Assembly: GCF_000403435.2 (NCBI RefSeq)
Contig: NZ_KE159712.1
Span: 82,664-146,663 of the forward strand
Length of the DNA: 64,000 nucleotides
Direction of reading: 5' to 3'
From: Oscillibacter sp. 1-3
Lineage (GTDB): Bacteria; Bacillota; Clostridia; Oscillospirales; Oscillospiraceae
Shown here: piece by piece, positions 25,372-33,483 of the stretch
Position numbering within the stretch: the stretch's first letter is position 1
Layout of the letters: each line of letters starts with the position of its first letter
Position numbers and translations under genes: made by a program
The notes under the pieces: generated by a model
Seen by the model: only the letters and a program-made list of their open reading frames with translations
Databases searched by the model: none
Told to the model about the DNA's origin: nothing

Positions 25372-27491
25372 ATTTCATCCCTCTCAATCAGATGGGCCAC
25401 CTTCCGATATGCTGGGCTGGCCTTCAGCGCCGTCACCGCCGGATCATCCGCCGGACAGGCCGCCAGAACCGTCCGGACCTTCTCCGCCAGAGCCAGTAAC
25501 TCCGGACTGGGCGGCGGGGTTTGAAGCTCCGGCGTATTCTTAGTCAAAAACTCCACCATGGGCATCATAGCCGCACAGGAGGCAAGACCCGTCCGCAGAA
25601 GCCGCGCATAAGACGGCGCGTCTCCGCTGTCCAGGGCGTCAAATGCCTGGACGCAATACCAGCCGAATCGGTGCATGGGCGGAAGGACAAAGATCCGCTC
25701 CTCCCGCAGAACCTCCCCGGCGTAGCACAGCGGCAAAAAAACTCGCTCCACCTCCACAAATCGGCGGGCCAGCGCCATCTTCTGCTCGACATCTTCCCAC
25801 TCCTGCATCGCCGCAAACACCAGCCCGCGGCTCCAGCAGAGCTCCTGCGTATTTTCTGCTGACACGGCCCCGGTTAAGGAGATCAGTTCAAAAATATCCC
25901 CGCATCCGGCCAGCCCCGCGGCCAGCAGATCCATGATCTCGATATTCAGCGTTCTGCCCTTTAGCGGGAAGCGGACGCCGCGCCTGATGGCATGATCCAG
26001 GGCCTCCGGGGGAAACACGGTCCAATCCTCCACGGTGGCGAGCAGCTGCTCTAAACGGGAGACGTCCTCCGTCTCCAGAATTGCGGCGGCAGTTCCAAGC
26101 TCACATTTGCCGGTCAATGGCAGCAGCACGGTATATGTATGCCGGAAAAAGAATGATTTCTCCTCTTCCCTTTCCCTGTTTTCAGCTCGAAAGGCCGGGA
26201 GCATCGTCTCACAGAGGATTCGCTTCCGCTCTTTCGCCCTCTTTCTGTCCGGAAGCGGTGCGGAGATTCCATCCCAGACGGCGGCGGCCAGGCCGGCGGT
26301 ATCTATCCTGGTATTCATCTGCAAATTCATCAGCGCCTGGGCCAGTTTTCCCGTGGTGCCCTGATCCAGCGCGGAAAAATCCAGGCACATCAGCAGTTCA
26401 CGGGCTTCCTCCGCCCGCTCCAGGTTTCGGTAAGCATCCGCCAGGGCAATTTTCATGGCCTGCTCTTTCAGCGGCGCGGCTGACTGGACCGCGCTGCGCA
26501 GACGCGCGGAGGGGTCCAAACGGCCCGCCCGGTCCTCCTCCAGGGCCTTCAAATAGATCTCACCCCGGCGGGCGGCCTCCTCAAATTCATCCCGCTCCAG
26601 GAAGTAGGAAAAAGCCTGGAAGGCCACGTCTATCTGAATAAAGGCGGAATTGGGGAACCACTCCTCCGCCTTTTGAATCCACTCGCCGCGCTCCGGCAGC
26701 TTGTTGATCCCGGCGAGGGTCACGGCGTAGCGCAGAATTGGCGGGCCCAGCATCTCCCAATAGGGCTTTCTCTCCTCCACCAGCTTCACGGCCTGGCGGA
26801 GAATGTCCAGATAGTCCGGCTCGTTCCGGCCGCTCTCCACCATCTGGAGGTAAACCATCAGATTCTCCGGCTCCCGTTTCAGCTTCTCCCGCAGCAGCGT
26901 CATGTTCCGCGCCTGCTTCCTGCGGCCCGCCTCTCCGTTTGTGTTCATCTCCACATATCCGTCGTGGTGCAAAACCGTATGCCGCAAAAGCGTATTCGGG
27001 ACCTCCCTGCCGGGCCACTCCCAGCGCTCGTGGATCGCCCCCACATAGCGCGGCCCCTCCGCCATACAGGCCAGACGGGTTGCAAAAAAGTCCAGGTACG
27101 AGCCGCTAAAATCATAAGTGCTGTAATTTCTGACAACCACCGCGCCCAGCACATACGGCCTTCCGTCCCAGCTGCGCAGAAAGGCTGTCAGTTCCGATAT
27201 ATCCTCATCCAGCCACTCGTCAGCGTCCACAGTGAGGCACCAGCTTCCGGAGCAGCGGTCCAAAATGGCATTTCGGGCGGCGGCAAAGTCATTGCGCCAG
27301 GGAAAATCGATCAAAATATCCGCATACTGCTCCGCCACCGCCCGGCTTCCGTCCGTGGAGCCGGTGTCAGCCATTACCACCTCGCAGGGGATGGCCTCCC
27401 GCAGGGGCCGGAGGGACTTCAAACACCGTTCCAGACAGCGGATCTCATTCTTAAACATAATGCCGATGGATAAAACAGGCTTTTTCTCCAT
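25368..27491 (-). CDS. Large family 2 glycosyltransferase with helical repeat domain
   Basis: The protein has 707 residues, starting at the ATG at 27491 behind GGGAGAGA. The N-terminal GT-A domain (LSIGIMFKNEIRCLERCLKS, MADTGSTDGSRAVAEQY, VDADEWLDED) resembles the SunS/tetratricopeptide-linked family 2 enzymes that act on proteins. The remaining ~480 residues are helical and TPR-like. It is the first gene downstream of the flagellin, separated by two terminator hairpins. This domain combination immediately beside fliC is common for flagellin-glycosylating enzymes, so it may put the first sugar on flagellin; that is inference. Confidence 0.85.
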   Translation of the reverse strand: MEKKPVLSIGIMFKNEIRCLERCLKSLRPLREAIPCEVVMADTGSTDGSRAVAEQYADILIDFPWRNDFAAARNAILDRCSGSWCLTVDADEWLDEDISELTAFLRSWDGRPYVLGAVVVRNYSTYDFSGSYLDFFATRLACMAEGPRYVGAIHERWEWPGREVPNTLLRHTVLHHDGYVEMNTNGEAGRRKQARNMTLLREKLKREPENLMVYLQMVESGRNEPDYLDILRQAVKLVEERKPYWEMLGPPILRYAVTLAGINKLPERGEWIQKAEEWFPNSAFIQIDVAFQAFSYFLERDEFEEAARRGEIYLKALEEDRAGRLDPSARLRSAVQSAAPLKEQAMKIALADAYRNLERAEEARELLMCLDFSALDQGTTGKLAQALMNLQMNTRIDTAGLAAAVWDGISAPLPDRKRAKERKRILCETMLPAFRAENREREEEKSFFFRHTYTVLLPLTGKCELGTAAAILETEDVSRLEQLLATVEDWTVFPPEALDHAIRRGVRFPLKGRTLNIEIMDLLAAGLAGCGDIFELISLTGAVSAENTQELCWSRGLVFAAMQEWEDVEQKMALARRFVEVERVFLPLCYAGEVLREERIFVLPPMHRFGWYCVQAFDALDSGDAPSYARLLRTGLASCAAMMPMVEFLTKNTPELQTPPPSPELLALAEKVRTVLAACPADDPAVTALKASPAYRKVAHLIERDEI

Positions 27492-27523
27492 AACATCTCT
27501 CTCCCACATTCTTCCGTGTTGCT

Positions 27524-27596
27524 GGGAAAACCGCCGCCGAAACGGCGGTTTTCCCAACGGCATGGAAGCGGGGCGGGCCAAAAGCCCGCCCCGCTT
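27524..27596 (-). terminator. Two hairpins after the flagellin gene
   Basis: AAGCGGGGCGGGC pairs with GCCCGCCCCGCTT (27566-27596), and GGGAAAACCGCC pairs with GGCGGTTTTCCC (27524-27555). These strong stems lie between flagellin and the glycosyltransferase. They would limit read-through from the highly expressed flagellin gene and stabilise its mRNA. Confidence 0.85.
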
Positions 27597-27639
27597 TGGC
27601 TGGGTCTATGCGGTTTGTTCCAAAAACAATCCGTGCTGA

Positions 27640-29409
27640 TTAGCCGAGGAGCTGCAGCACGCCCTGGGGAACAGCGTTGGCCTGGGCCAGCATGGCCTGG
27701 GCGGACTGAACCAGGATGTTGTTCTTGGTGTAGGCCATCATCTCCTCGGCAACGTCGGTGTCGCGGATGGTGGACTCGGCGTCCTGGATGTTCTCCGCCA
27801 TGACGCTCAGGTTGTTGGCGGTGTGCTCCAGACGGTTCTGGGTGGCGCCCAGATCGCCGCGGACAGAGGAGACCTGGTTAATGGCGTCCTTAATCTTCTG
27901 AATGGCGTTGGAGGCGTCCTGCGCAGTGCCGATGTTCAGGCCGTTCAGGCCCAGAGCGGTTCTGTGCATGTCGCCCACCTTGACCTGCAGCTGGTTGAAG
28001 CTGTCGGAGGTGTCGCCGATCTGCAGCTGCAGGGACTTGGCGTTCTTCTGCAGGTCGGAGATCTCCGTGGTCGTGGTGTTGGCAATGGCCTTGCCGGTCT
28101 TGATGGTGCCGGCGATGCCCTCGCGGGTCTTGAAGAGCTCGTTCTTGGCCGCGTCGCTGGTGTCCGTCTGGGCCAGGGTCAGCTCGCCGTTGGTGTTGAC
28201 GCCGGCGCTCCACACGGTGCCCGCGCCGTTGATGGCGTTGGCCAGCTTCTCCATCACAATCTCGGCACTATCGGTATCCTTGACATTTACAACAGTAGCA
28301 CCGTCAACCTCTTTGAAGTTGCTGTCGTCGCCCACGGCGATGACGAAGCTCTTGCCGTCGATTTCAACGGTAACGCCGTCATCCTTGCCGGTTCCCTGGA
28401 TGCCCAGGTTGGCGGCGGTGATGGTGGTGTTGGCAGGCGTGCCGTCCACCGCGACCTGGCCGCGGACCATGTTCAGGGCGCCGTCGTTCCACTGGGTGTT
28501 GACAGCACCGGCGCTTGGGTTTGTTGTAACCTTCAGGCTGGGGTCCAGATCGGCATCGTCAGTCGCGTCGGTGGGATCTTCGGCCATCTCAATGGTGATC
28601 TTGCCATCCGCATAGTTGATATTGAAATCGGCGGGCTGCGCGGCACCGGACAAATTCGCTCCAGTAGTGCCGCTGCCAATCGCGGTTTTGAGGGCGGCGT
28701 CAATATCCACCTTGCCGTCAGTAACGTTGGCAGTGGTAGCCGTCAGAGTGATAGTCTTGTCGGCAACCGTGATGGTCAGGGTGTCGCCGGCAGTAGCGCC
28801 CGTCCACTCCAGCTTGGAGGTGTCGATCTCCAGCTTGGTCTTCTGGACTTCCTTGCCCTCCACATAAGTGACGGTATCGGTACCGATTGGACCGGTGGTG
28901 CCGCTGCCCAGCAGCTTGTCTTCGCCCAGAGCGGTCATGCTGCCCAGCGCAACCGTGGTGGTGGTGACGGGCTTGGCGTCGGCGTCCAGAGAGCCGTCCA
29001 GCAGCTTGATGCCGTTGAAGTTGGCGCTGTCGGCGATACGGTCGATTTCGTCCAGCAGCTGGTTGACTTCCTTCTGCAGGTTCTCGCGGTCCACCTCGTC
29101 CTGATAGGTGCCGTTGGCGGACTGGGTGGCCAGATAGTCCATGCGGTTGAGCATGTCCTGGATCTCCTGCATGGCGCCCTCAGCGGTCTTCACCAGGGAG
29201 ATGCCGTCCTTCACGTTCTTCTGGGCGGCGTTCAGGCCGGTGATCTGAGCGCGCATCTTCTCGGAAATAGCCAGGCCCGCGGCGTCGTCGCCAGCGCGGT
29301 TGATCTTATAACCAGAGCTCAGCTTCTCCAGGTTCTTGCTCAGCGCAGAAGTGTTGGTGTTGTAGTTGCGGTAGGCGCTCATCGCCATAATGTTGTGTTG
29401 AATCCTCAT
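27640..29409 (-). CDS. fliC: Flagellin with long variable central domain
   Basis: The protein has 589 residues from the ATG at 29409, behind AAAGGAAG. The N-terminal ~170 residues are the conserved D0/D1 helices (MRIQHNIMAMSAYRNYN, LSSGYKINRAGDDAAGLAIS) and the C-terminal ~120 residues complete them (NQVSSVRGDLGATQNRLEHT, ending VPQGVLQLLG). Between them are ~290 variable, Thr/Ala-rich residues forming the exposed domains, a natural target for glycosylation. It is exported by the flagellar type III apparatus and polymerises into the filament. No other flagellar structural genes are present, so it is an outlying flagellin locus. Confidence 0.97.
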   Translation of the reverse strand: MRIQHNIMAMSAYRNYNTNTSALSKNLEKLSSGYKINRAGDDAAGLAISEKMRAQITGLNAAQKNVKDGISLVKTAEGAMQEIQDMLNRMDYLATQSANGTYQDEVDRENLQKEVNQLLDEIDRIADSANFNGIKLLDGSLDADAKPVTTTTVALGSMTALGEDKLLGSGTTGPIGTDTVTYVEGKEVQKTKLEIDTSKLEWTGATAGDTLTITVADKTITLTATTANVTDGKVDIDAALKTAIGSGTTGANLSGAAQPADFNINYADGKITIEMAEDPTDATDDADLDPSLKVTTNPSAGAVNTQWNDGALNMVRGQVAVDGTPANTTITAANLGIQGTGKDDGVTVEIDGKSFVIAVGDDSNFKEVDGATVVNVKDTDSAEIVMEKLANAINGAGTVWSAGVNTNGELTLAQTDTSDAAKNELFKTREGIAGTIKTGKAIANTTTTEISDLQKNAKSLQLQIGDTSDSFNQLQVKVGDMHRTALGLNGLNIGTAQDASNAIQKIKDAINQVSSVRGDLGATQNRLEHTANNLSVMAENIQDAESTIRDTDVAEEMMAYTKNNILVQSAQAMLAQANAVPQGVLQLLG

Positions 29410-29581
29410 TTTAATGCTTCCTTTCAATAAAATGTTTTCGGGTTATGCGTTTCCGGCGCGCCGGAGCTTCCTTTTACCGGCGCTGGTGTGGAGCGCCCGT
29501 TTCCTGGTATCTGGCCAGACTGCCAGGGCGTGGCGCGGGACTGTATTTCAGCCGGTTCGCGCAACCGGGTGAAATCGTAAA
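29410..29581 (-). promoter_or_regulatory. Flagellin leader with several GGA motifs
   Basis: The 172-base leader between the CsrA-like gene and flagellin contains, on the minus strand, CAGGAAAC, AAAGGAAGC, a palindrome TCCGGCGCGCCGGA followed by AAC, and the ribosome site AAAGGAAGC. GGA in loops or at the ribosome site is what CsrA-type proteins recognise, as in the Bacillus hag leader. No clear sigma-28 promoter was seen. Confidence 0.4.
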
Positions 29582-29962
29582 TTATGGGGCCGCAAGGTCC
29601 TCCTCCCAAAAGGCGGGAATCACGCGCTCAAGCTGCGTGCGGAGTATTTCCGCCTCCTCGCCGCAGCCCTTCTCCTCCAGCCGCTCTATCGTCTGCTTCA
29701 TCTTCCGCACGGCCTTCTCCCGGTCGTCATTCCAGCGGAAAATCTGATCGCGGTAGTACCGCCCCTTTTTCCCGGAGGGCGGCAGCAGACAGGCGGGCCG
29801 CTCCCTCCCCTGCTGCTCCAGCACCGTGCCCCGCACAATCGGGATCTCCCGCCCGGCGTGGACGGCCAAACCGGCCCTTCCGCCCGCAATGCGCGTCAGC
29901 TGGACGACAATGTTCTCGTTGATGACCAGATATTCCTCGGGAAGCAGAGATAATTTCAGCAT
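29582..29962 (-). CDS. CsrA-like RNA-binding protein with C-terminal extension
   Basis: The protein has 126 residues; the ATG at 29962 follows AAGGAG by 6 bases. Residues 1-52 match the CsrA fold: MLKLSLLPEEYLVINENIVV, then GGRAGLAVHAGREIPIVRGTV, with Arg44 where CsrA contacts RNA. Ordinary CsrA is 60-75 residues. Here ~74 extra residues follow, basic then strongly helical (DREKAVRKMKQTIERLEEKG). CsrA proteins block flagellin translation in Bacillus and are antagonised by FliW; no fliW is visible. It lies 172 bases upstream of flagellin on the same strand, so regulation of flagellin translation is the obvious hypothesis. The extension might replace or recruit a partner. Confidence 0.7.
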   Translation of the reverse strand: MLKLSLLPEEYLVINENIVVQLTRIAGGRAGLAVHAGREIPIVRGTVLEQQGRERPACLLPPSGKKGRYYRDQIFRWNDDREKAVRKMKQTIERLEEKGCGEEAEILRTQLERVIPAFWEEDLAAP

Positions 29963-30228
29963 ACGATTCTCCTTCAGCGCATTCCGGTGTGCGCTCCTTC
30001 GCATCACCGTTTTTTCTGTACGGTTGTCATCGTCATAATATTGTGGACCCCTGTTTCCAGGCTTTGGACATGCGCACATATCCGCTCGTTTCCCACTCCG
30101 CGGTCCGGAAAACGCTGATTGAAACAGAGCTGTCATTCAATTCCGCTTCAATCAGCGTTCTCCCAACCGGAACCATGGGCTTTCACCGGCGTCCCGGCCG
30201 GCATAGCTCTGGGTTTTCTATCGGGTGA
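29963..30228 (-). ncRNA. Candidate guide-RNA region downstream of the TnpB-like gene
   Basis: There is no gene in these 266 bases. TnpB-type RNAs are encoded at and just beyond the 3' end of tnpB on the same strand. Here the minus strand offers a GGCGCGTCAGCGCC palindrome at the very end of the gene, a CCGGCCGGGACGCCGG stem, and a hairpin with 13-bp arms (30111-30123 with 30147-30159, AACGCTGATTGAA). The RNA end and any guide cannot be placed without expression data. Confidence 0.3.
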
Positions 30229-31404
30229 TCAGGCGCTGACGCGCCGTTCCTGACTGCCAAAATACCGGGCCAGTCCCTGGGCCTTGATGTTTTTCGCCGC
30301 ATTGACCTCCCGCCGGTGCGCTGCGCCGCACTTCGGGCAGGTCCAGAGATCCTCTTTCAGCCCGACGGCATCCCGCACCAGTCCGCAGGCGGAGCAGGTC
30401 CGCGCGGTGGGAGCGTAACGGTCCACCACGATGAGGGGCTTTCCCTGCCGCTCCAGCTTGTAGCGCAGGCACTCCCGGAACATCCCGTATCCGGACTCCA
30501 GCGCGTTCCCATAGACCAGCTTCCGGGCAATATCTCCCAAGTCGTCCCCCCGCACGCACACGGCCTCCCAGGCGTTGGCTATCCGCCGGGATTCCTTGTG
30601 TACAAAGTCGAGACGCTGGTTGGCGATGTGCTCATGCAGCAAACGGTACTTCCGGACCGCCTCCCGGTAATTTTGGGAGCCGGGCTGCATCCGGCTCAGC
30701 CGCCGCTGCAGTCTGACCAGCTTTTCCTGCGACTGCTTCATCCACCGGGGGGGATCTGCCGTGCTGCCGTCGTCCGCCGCATAGAAATGCGAAACGGAGT
30801 AGTTCAGTCCCACCGTCGTCTCGGGGGCCGGAACGACGGGCTCCGGCTCTTCCGCCGCATACGCGTACAGGATGCAGCAGTAATACTTCCCCGCGCGCGT
30901 CTTCTCCACAGTGATCCGCTTGAGATCCCAACCGTTTTGGGGCCGGCGGTGGAATCTGGCCCGGACGATTCCGGCCTTGGTCATGCGGATGCCGTTTTTC
31001 GTCAGGTAGATGGTGGGGCCGGATTCAAACACATGGTTGCAGGCCGTGAAGGAGTCCCGGTCGTTCTTTTTCCTTTTGAAATGGGGGTATCCGAAGGACT
31101 CCGGATTTTTGAAGAACACACGAAAGGCCTGAGAGAGCTTGTTGTGCTCCTGAATGAGGGCCTGATTATCGACCTCTTTCAAAAAAGGCGCCTCTTTTTT
31201 GTACTTCGCCGGCGTCGGAATAAAGTGGGCGTCCGTCTCGGCGTAGAAGCGCTGCTGGTCTGCCAGCATCTGGTTCCAGATGTAGCGGCAGCATCCGAAG
31301 GTTTTTTCAAACAGCTCCGCCTGCTCCGCCGTGGGCTCAAGACGCACCTTGATCGTGGTGTACTGCGTCTTCCCGCCCTTCCTGGCAGCGCCTTTTCCAT
31401 ACAT
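30229..31404 (-). CDS. TnpB-family protein with altered RuvC active site (TldR-like)
   Basis: The protein has 391 residues and an ATG behind GGGGGGAGA. It is full-length and clearly TnpB (IS605/IS1341 type): the N-terminal RLEPTAEQAELFEKTFGCCR opening, the central region, the RuvC core, and an intact zinc ribbon (C337, C340, C356, C359). The catalytic positions are changed. VGLNYSVSHF has N201 where TnpB has Asp; AVCVRGDDLGDI (285-288) replaces the usual V-E-D-L; and HRREVNAAKNI has E366 for the Asp of HDRDxNAAxNI. Nuclease activity is therefore unlikely, while RNA and DNA binding could persist. There is no TnpA and there are no clear transposon ends. It stands beside a CsrA-like gene and a flagellin, the arrangement known for TldR repressors. 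Function as an RNA-guided regulator is inference. Confidence 0.85.
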   Translation of the reverse strand: MYGKGAARKGGKTQYTTIKVRLEPTAEQAELFEKTFGCCRYIWNQMLADQQRFYAETDAHFIPTPAKYKKEAPFLKEVDNQALIQEHNKLSQAFRVFFKNPESFGYPHFKRKKNDRDSFTACNHVFESGPTIYLTKNGIRMTKAGIVRARFHRRPQNGWDLKRITVEKTRAGKYYCCILYAYAAEEPEPVVPAPETTVGLNYSVSHFYAADDGSTADPPRWMKQSQEKLVRLQRRLSRMQPGSQNYREAVRKYRLLHEHIANQRLDFVHKESRRIANAWEAVCVRGDDLGDIARKLVYGNALESGYGMFRECLRYKLERQGKPLIVVDRYAPTARTCSACGLVRDAVGLKEDLWTCPKCGAAHRREVNAAKNIKAQGLARYFGSQERRVSA

Positions 31405-31460
31405 CCGGCCGTCTCCCCCCTCAAATTCTGCTCTTGAGACAGCGCTTCTGATTTTGTTAT

Positions 31461-31604
31461 GGTGTACCTTTTACGAACCAGAGGGCTTTGCTGTCTACAC
31501 CTTTATCATCGGCGGTCTATTCAGAAAATTAAGGGGTTTTCAGAAATTTTTTTGAACACTCATTTTCAGTTTGAAAAGGTACACTTTTACAAATCAGAGG
31601 GCTT
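31461..31604. repeat. Two imperfect 28-bp direct repeats upstream of the TnpB-like gene
   Basis: Copies at 31461-31488 and 31577-31604 share CTTTTAC and CAGAGGGCTT in the same spacing, about 116 bases apart, in otherwise AT-rich DNA (31405-31885, about 480 bases without a gene). They lie 5' of the TnpB-like gene and upstream of the divergent response regulator, so they may be binding sites. They may instead be remnants of transposon ends. Confidence 0.5.
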
Positions 31605-31885
31605 CTTTTTTTCTGTTCTGAAATCCGGGCATTATCTACGAGAGATTTTTCGCAGTCATGACGATCTGATGCGGCTATCCTTTGTAAAGGAAGCCCCGCT
31701 TTGATTTTGGATAAAACAGTTTTCCAATCAAGGCCTGTTTACTCTTGGCAAACCAAAAGAAAAAGATTATAGTATGTATCATAGAAACCGTAAATGCAGC
31801 AAAAAACACCTGCGTTTCTAAGAACAGAGCAAAACCGAGAGATTGCCCCGTATTTTGAACAGAAATGATACCGGAGGGCTTGTAT

Positions 31886-33475
31886 ATGCTGAGAGTTGTC
31901 CTGGCAGACGATGAAAACAAGATCATACTGCTGCTGCAAAAGCTGATTGACTGGGAGTCTTTGGGCTACGAGATCGCCGGAACCGCTAACGACGGTCTGC
32001 GGGCCCTGGAGCTGGTGCAGGAAAAACAGCCGCATCTGCTGATTACTGATGTGCGTATGCCGGGATGCAGCGGAATCGAACTGATTCAGCGGGCAAAGGA
32101 CTTGCAGCCAAATCTGCACTTTATCGTCATCAGTGGATACCGAAAATTCGAATATGCCCAAAACGCCCTGAAATACGGCGTAGAGGATTACCTGCTCAAA
32201 CCCCTGAAACAGGATGAGCTGACCGGCATTCTGCTGCGTCTCAAGGACAAGCTGGGCGAGGAGGCCGCCCTGGAATTCCGCCTGCGGAAAAGCGGCGAGC
32301 GCCAGCAGGAGCTGCTGATTGATGCGCTGAAAGCCGCGGCGGACAGGCAGAGCCCCTTTTTAACCGCGGAGCAGCTTCAGTCTGGATATGGACTTCATTT
32401 TCCGGAATCCGGGGGTGCATTCTTTGCGGCTGTGGTGAAGCCGGATGTCGCCAATGCCGCCCAGTACCAGGACGGCTATCAGATCATGATACGCCATGCG
32501 CTGGAGGCCGTTCGGCGGGAGCTGCGGGCACTGACGGACACATACGCCGCCGCGGCGCGGCGGGAAGGCGTTCTGGCGTTTGCGCGTGTGGGTGAATACC
32601 AGGCGGTGGAGGTACAGCAGTGCTTCACCAAAATCCGCAAGGAGATTGAAAAGCAGCGGGACCTGTTCTGGACAATCCGCTGCACGGCCTGTTTGGGCAG
32701 CCGGAAAAGCCGCGTCGAGCAGCTGGATGTCTCTTTGCAGGAGGCGCTCTGGCTCTGCCGGGACCGCCTGTGTCTGACGCAGAGCTGGCGCGACGCGGAG
32801 AGAGAGCCCCCGGTCTTTGACCGGCGGTATCAGATGGAGACCGCACGGAAAAAGAGCTTTCAGGTGGCGGCGGAATGTCTGGATGAAGAGCGCATGAATC
32901 AGGCGCTGGGCGAAAGCTATGACTCCGTGCTGTCCCAAACGGATCTGAATGGGCAGATGCTGGAGGACTGGTTTTATCAGGTGCTGGAGGCGTGCCTCTA
33001 CGGTATGCGGCAGGTCGGCCGGGTGGATGAGCGTTTTTCCGCGGAGATGGAGGATCGTTTCTGGCACTGTGCGGACGCGCAGGACGTGCTTCAGGCGCTG
33101 AGGGAGGGGCTCTGCCAACAGATCAGGCACCTGCGGGACGAGCGTTCCCTGCGGGAGACGCGCCCTATCACCGACGCCAAGCGCTATATCCAGCAGCATT
33201 ACCAGGAGGCGCTGCGCCTGGAGGACGTCAGCAGCGCCGCCGGTTTCAACGCCACGTATTTTTCCACTCTGTTCAAAAAGGAGACGGGACAGAATTTTAT
33301 GGACTACCTGACGGATCTGCGGATCGGCAAGGCCAAGGAGCTGTTGTCCGGCTACGATCTGTCCGTCCAGGACGTAGCGGAAATGGTGGGCTACCGGGAC
33401 CTGAAATACTTCTCCAAGCTCTTCAAGAAAGTCACCGGCGTCAGCCCGTCGGATTATAAAAAGCTGTACAGGTAG
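31886..33475 (+). CDS. YesN-type response regulator with AraC DNA-binding domain
   Basis: The protein has 529 residues, starting at the ATG at 31886 behind GGAGGG. The N-terminal receiver domain has the acidic pair in VVLADDENK, the phospho-acceptor Asp55 in LLITDVRMPG, and the conserved lysine in LLKPLKQDE. The last ~100 residues are an AraC double helix-turn-helix (VSSAAGFNATYFSTLFKKET ... VAEMVGYRDLKYFSKLFKKV). A long helical middle links them. It is followed 8 bases later by its kinase. Such pairs usually control nearby sugar ABC transporters, which fits the importer and inositol genes further on. Confidence 0.94.
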   Translation: MLRVVLADDENKIILLLQKLIDWESLGYEIAGTANDGLRALELVQEKQPHLLITDVRMPGCSGIELIQRAKDLQPNLHFIVISGYRKFEYAQNALKYGVEDYLLKPLKQDELTGILLRLKDKLGEEAALEFRLRKSGERQQELLIDALKAAADRQSPFLTAEQLQSGYGLHFPESGGAFFAAVVKPDVANAAQYQDGYQIMIRHALEAVRRELRALTDTYAAAARREGVLAFARVGEYQAVEVQQCFTKIRKEIEKQRDLFWTIRCTACLGSRKSRVEQLDVSLQEALWLCRDRLCLTQSWRDAEREPPVFDRRYQMETARKKSFQVAAECLDEERMNQALGESYDSVLSQTDLNGQMLEDWFYQVLEACLYGMRQVGRVDERFSAEMEDRFWHCADAQDVLQALREGLCQQIRHLRDERSLRETRPITDAKRYIQQHYQEALRLEDVSSAAGFNATYFSTLFKKETGQNFMDYLTDLRIGKAKELLSGYDLSVQDVAEMVGYRDLKYFSKLFKKVTGVSPSDYKKLYR

Positions 33476-33483
33476 GTGATACC

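Noticed and set aside
27823..29430. 535-codon plus-strand ORF opposite flagellin
   Set aside because: Antisense shadow of the repetitive flagellin coding sequence; the translation has no domain and no start signal.
30229..31404. Active IS605-type transposon carrying TnpB
   Set aside because: No TnpA gene, no recognisable transposon ends, and all three RuvC catalytic positions are altered, so an ordinary mobile copy is unlikely.
30316..31437. 373-codon plus-strand ORF opposite the TnpB-like gene
   Set aside because: Antisense shadow; the minus-strand frame has the clear TnpB motifs and ribosome site.
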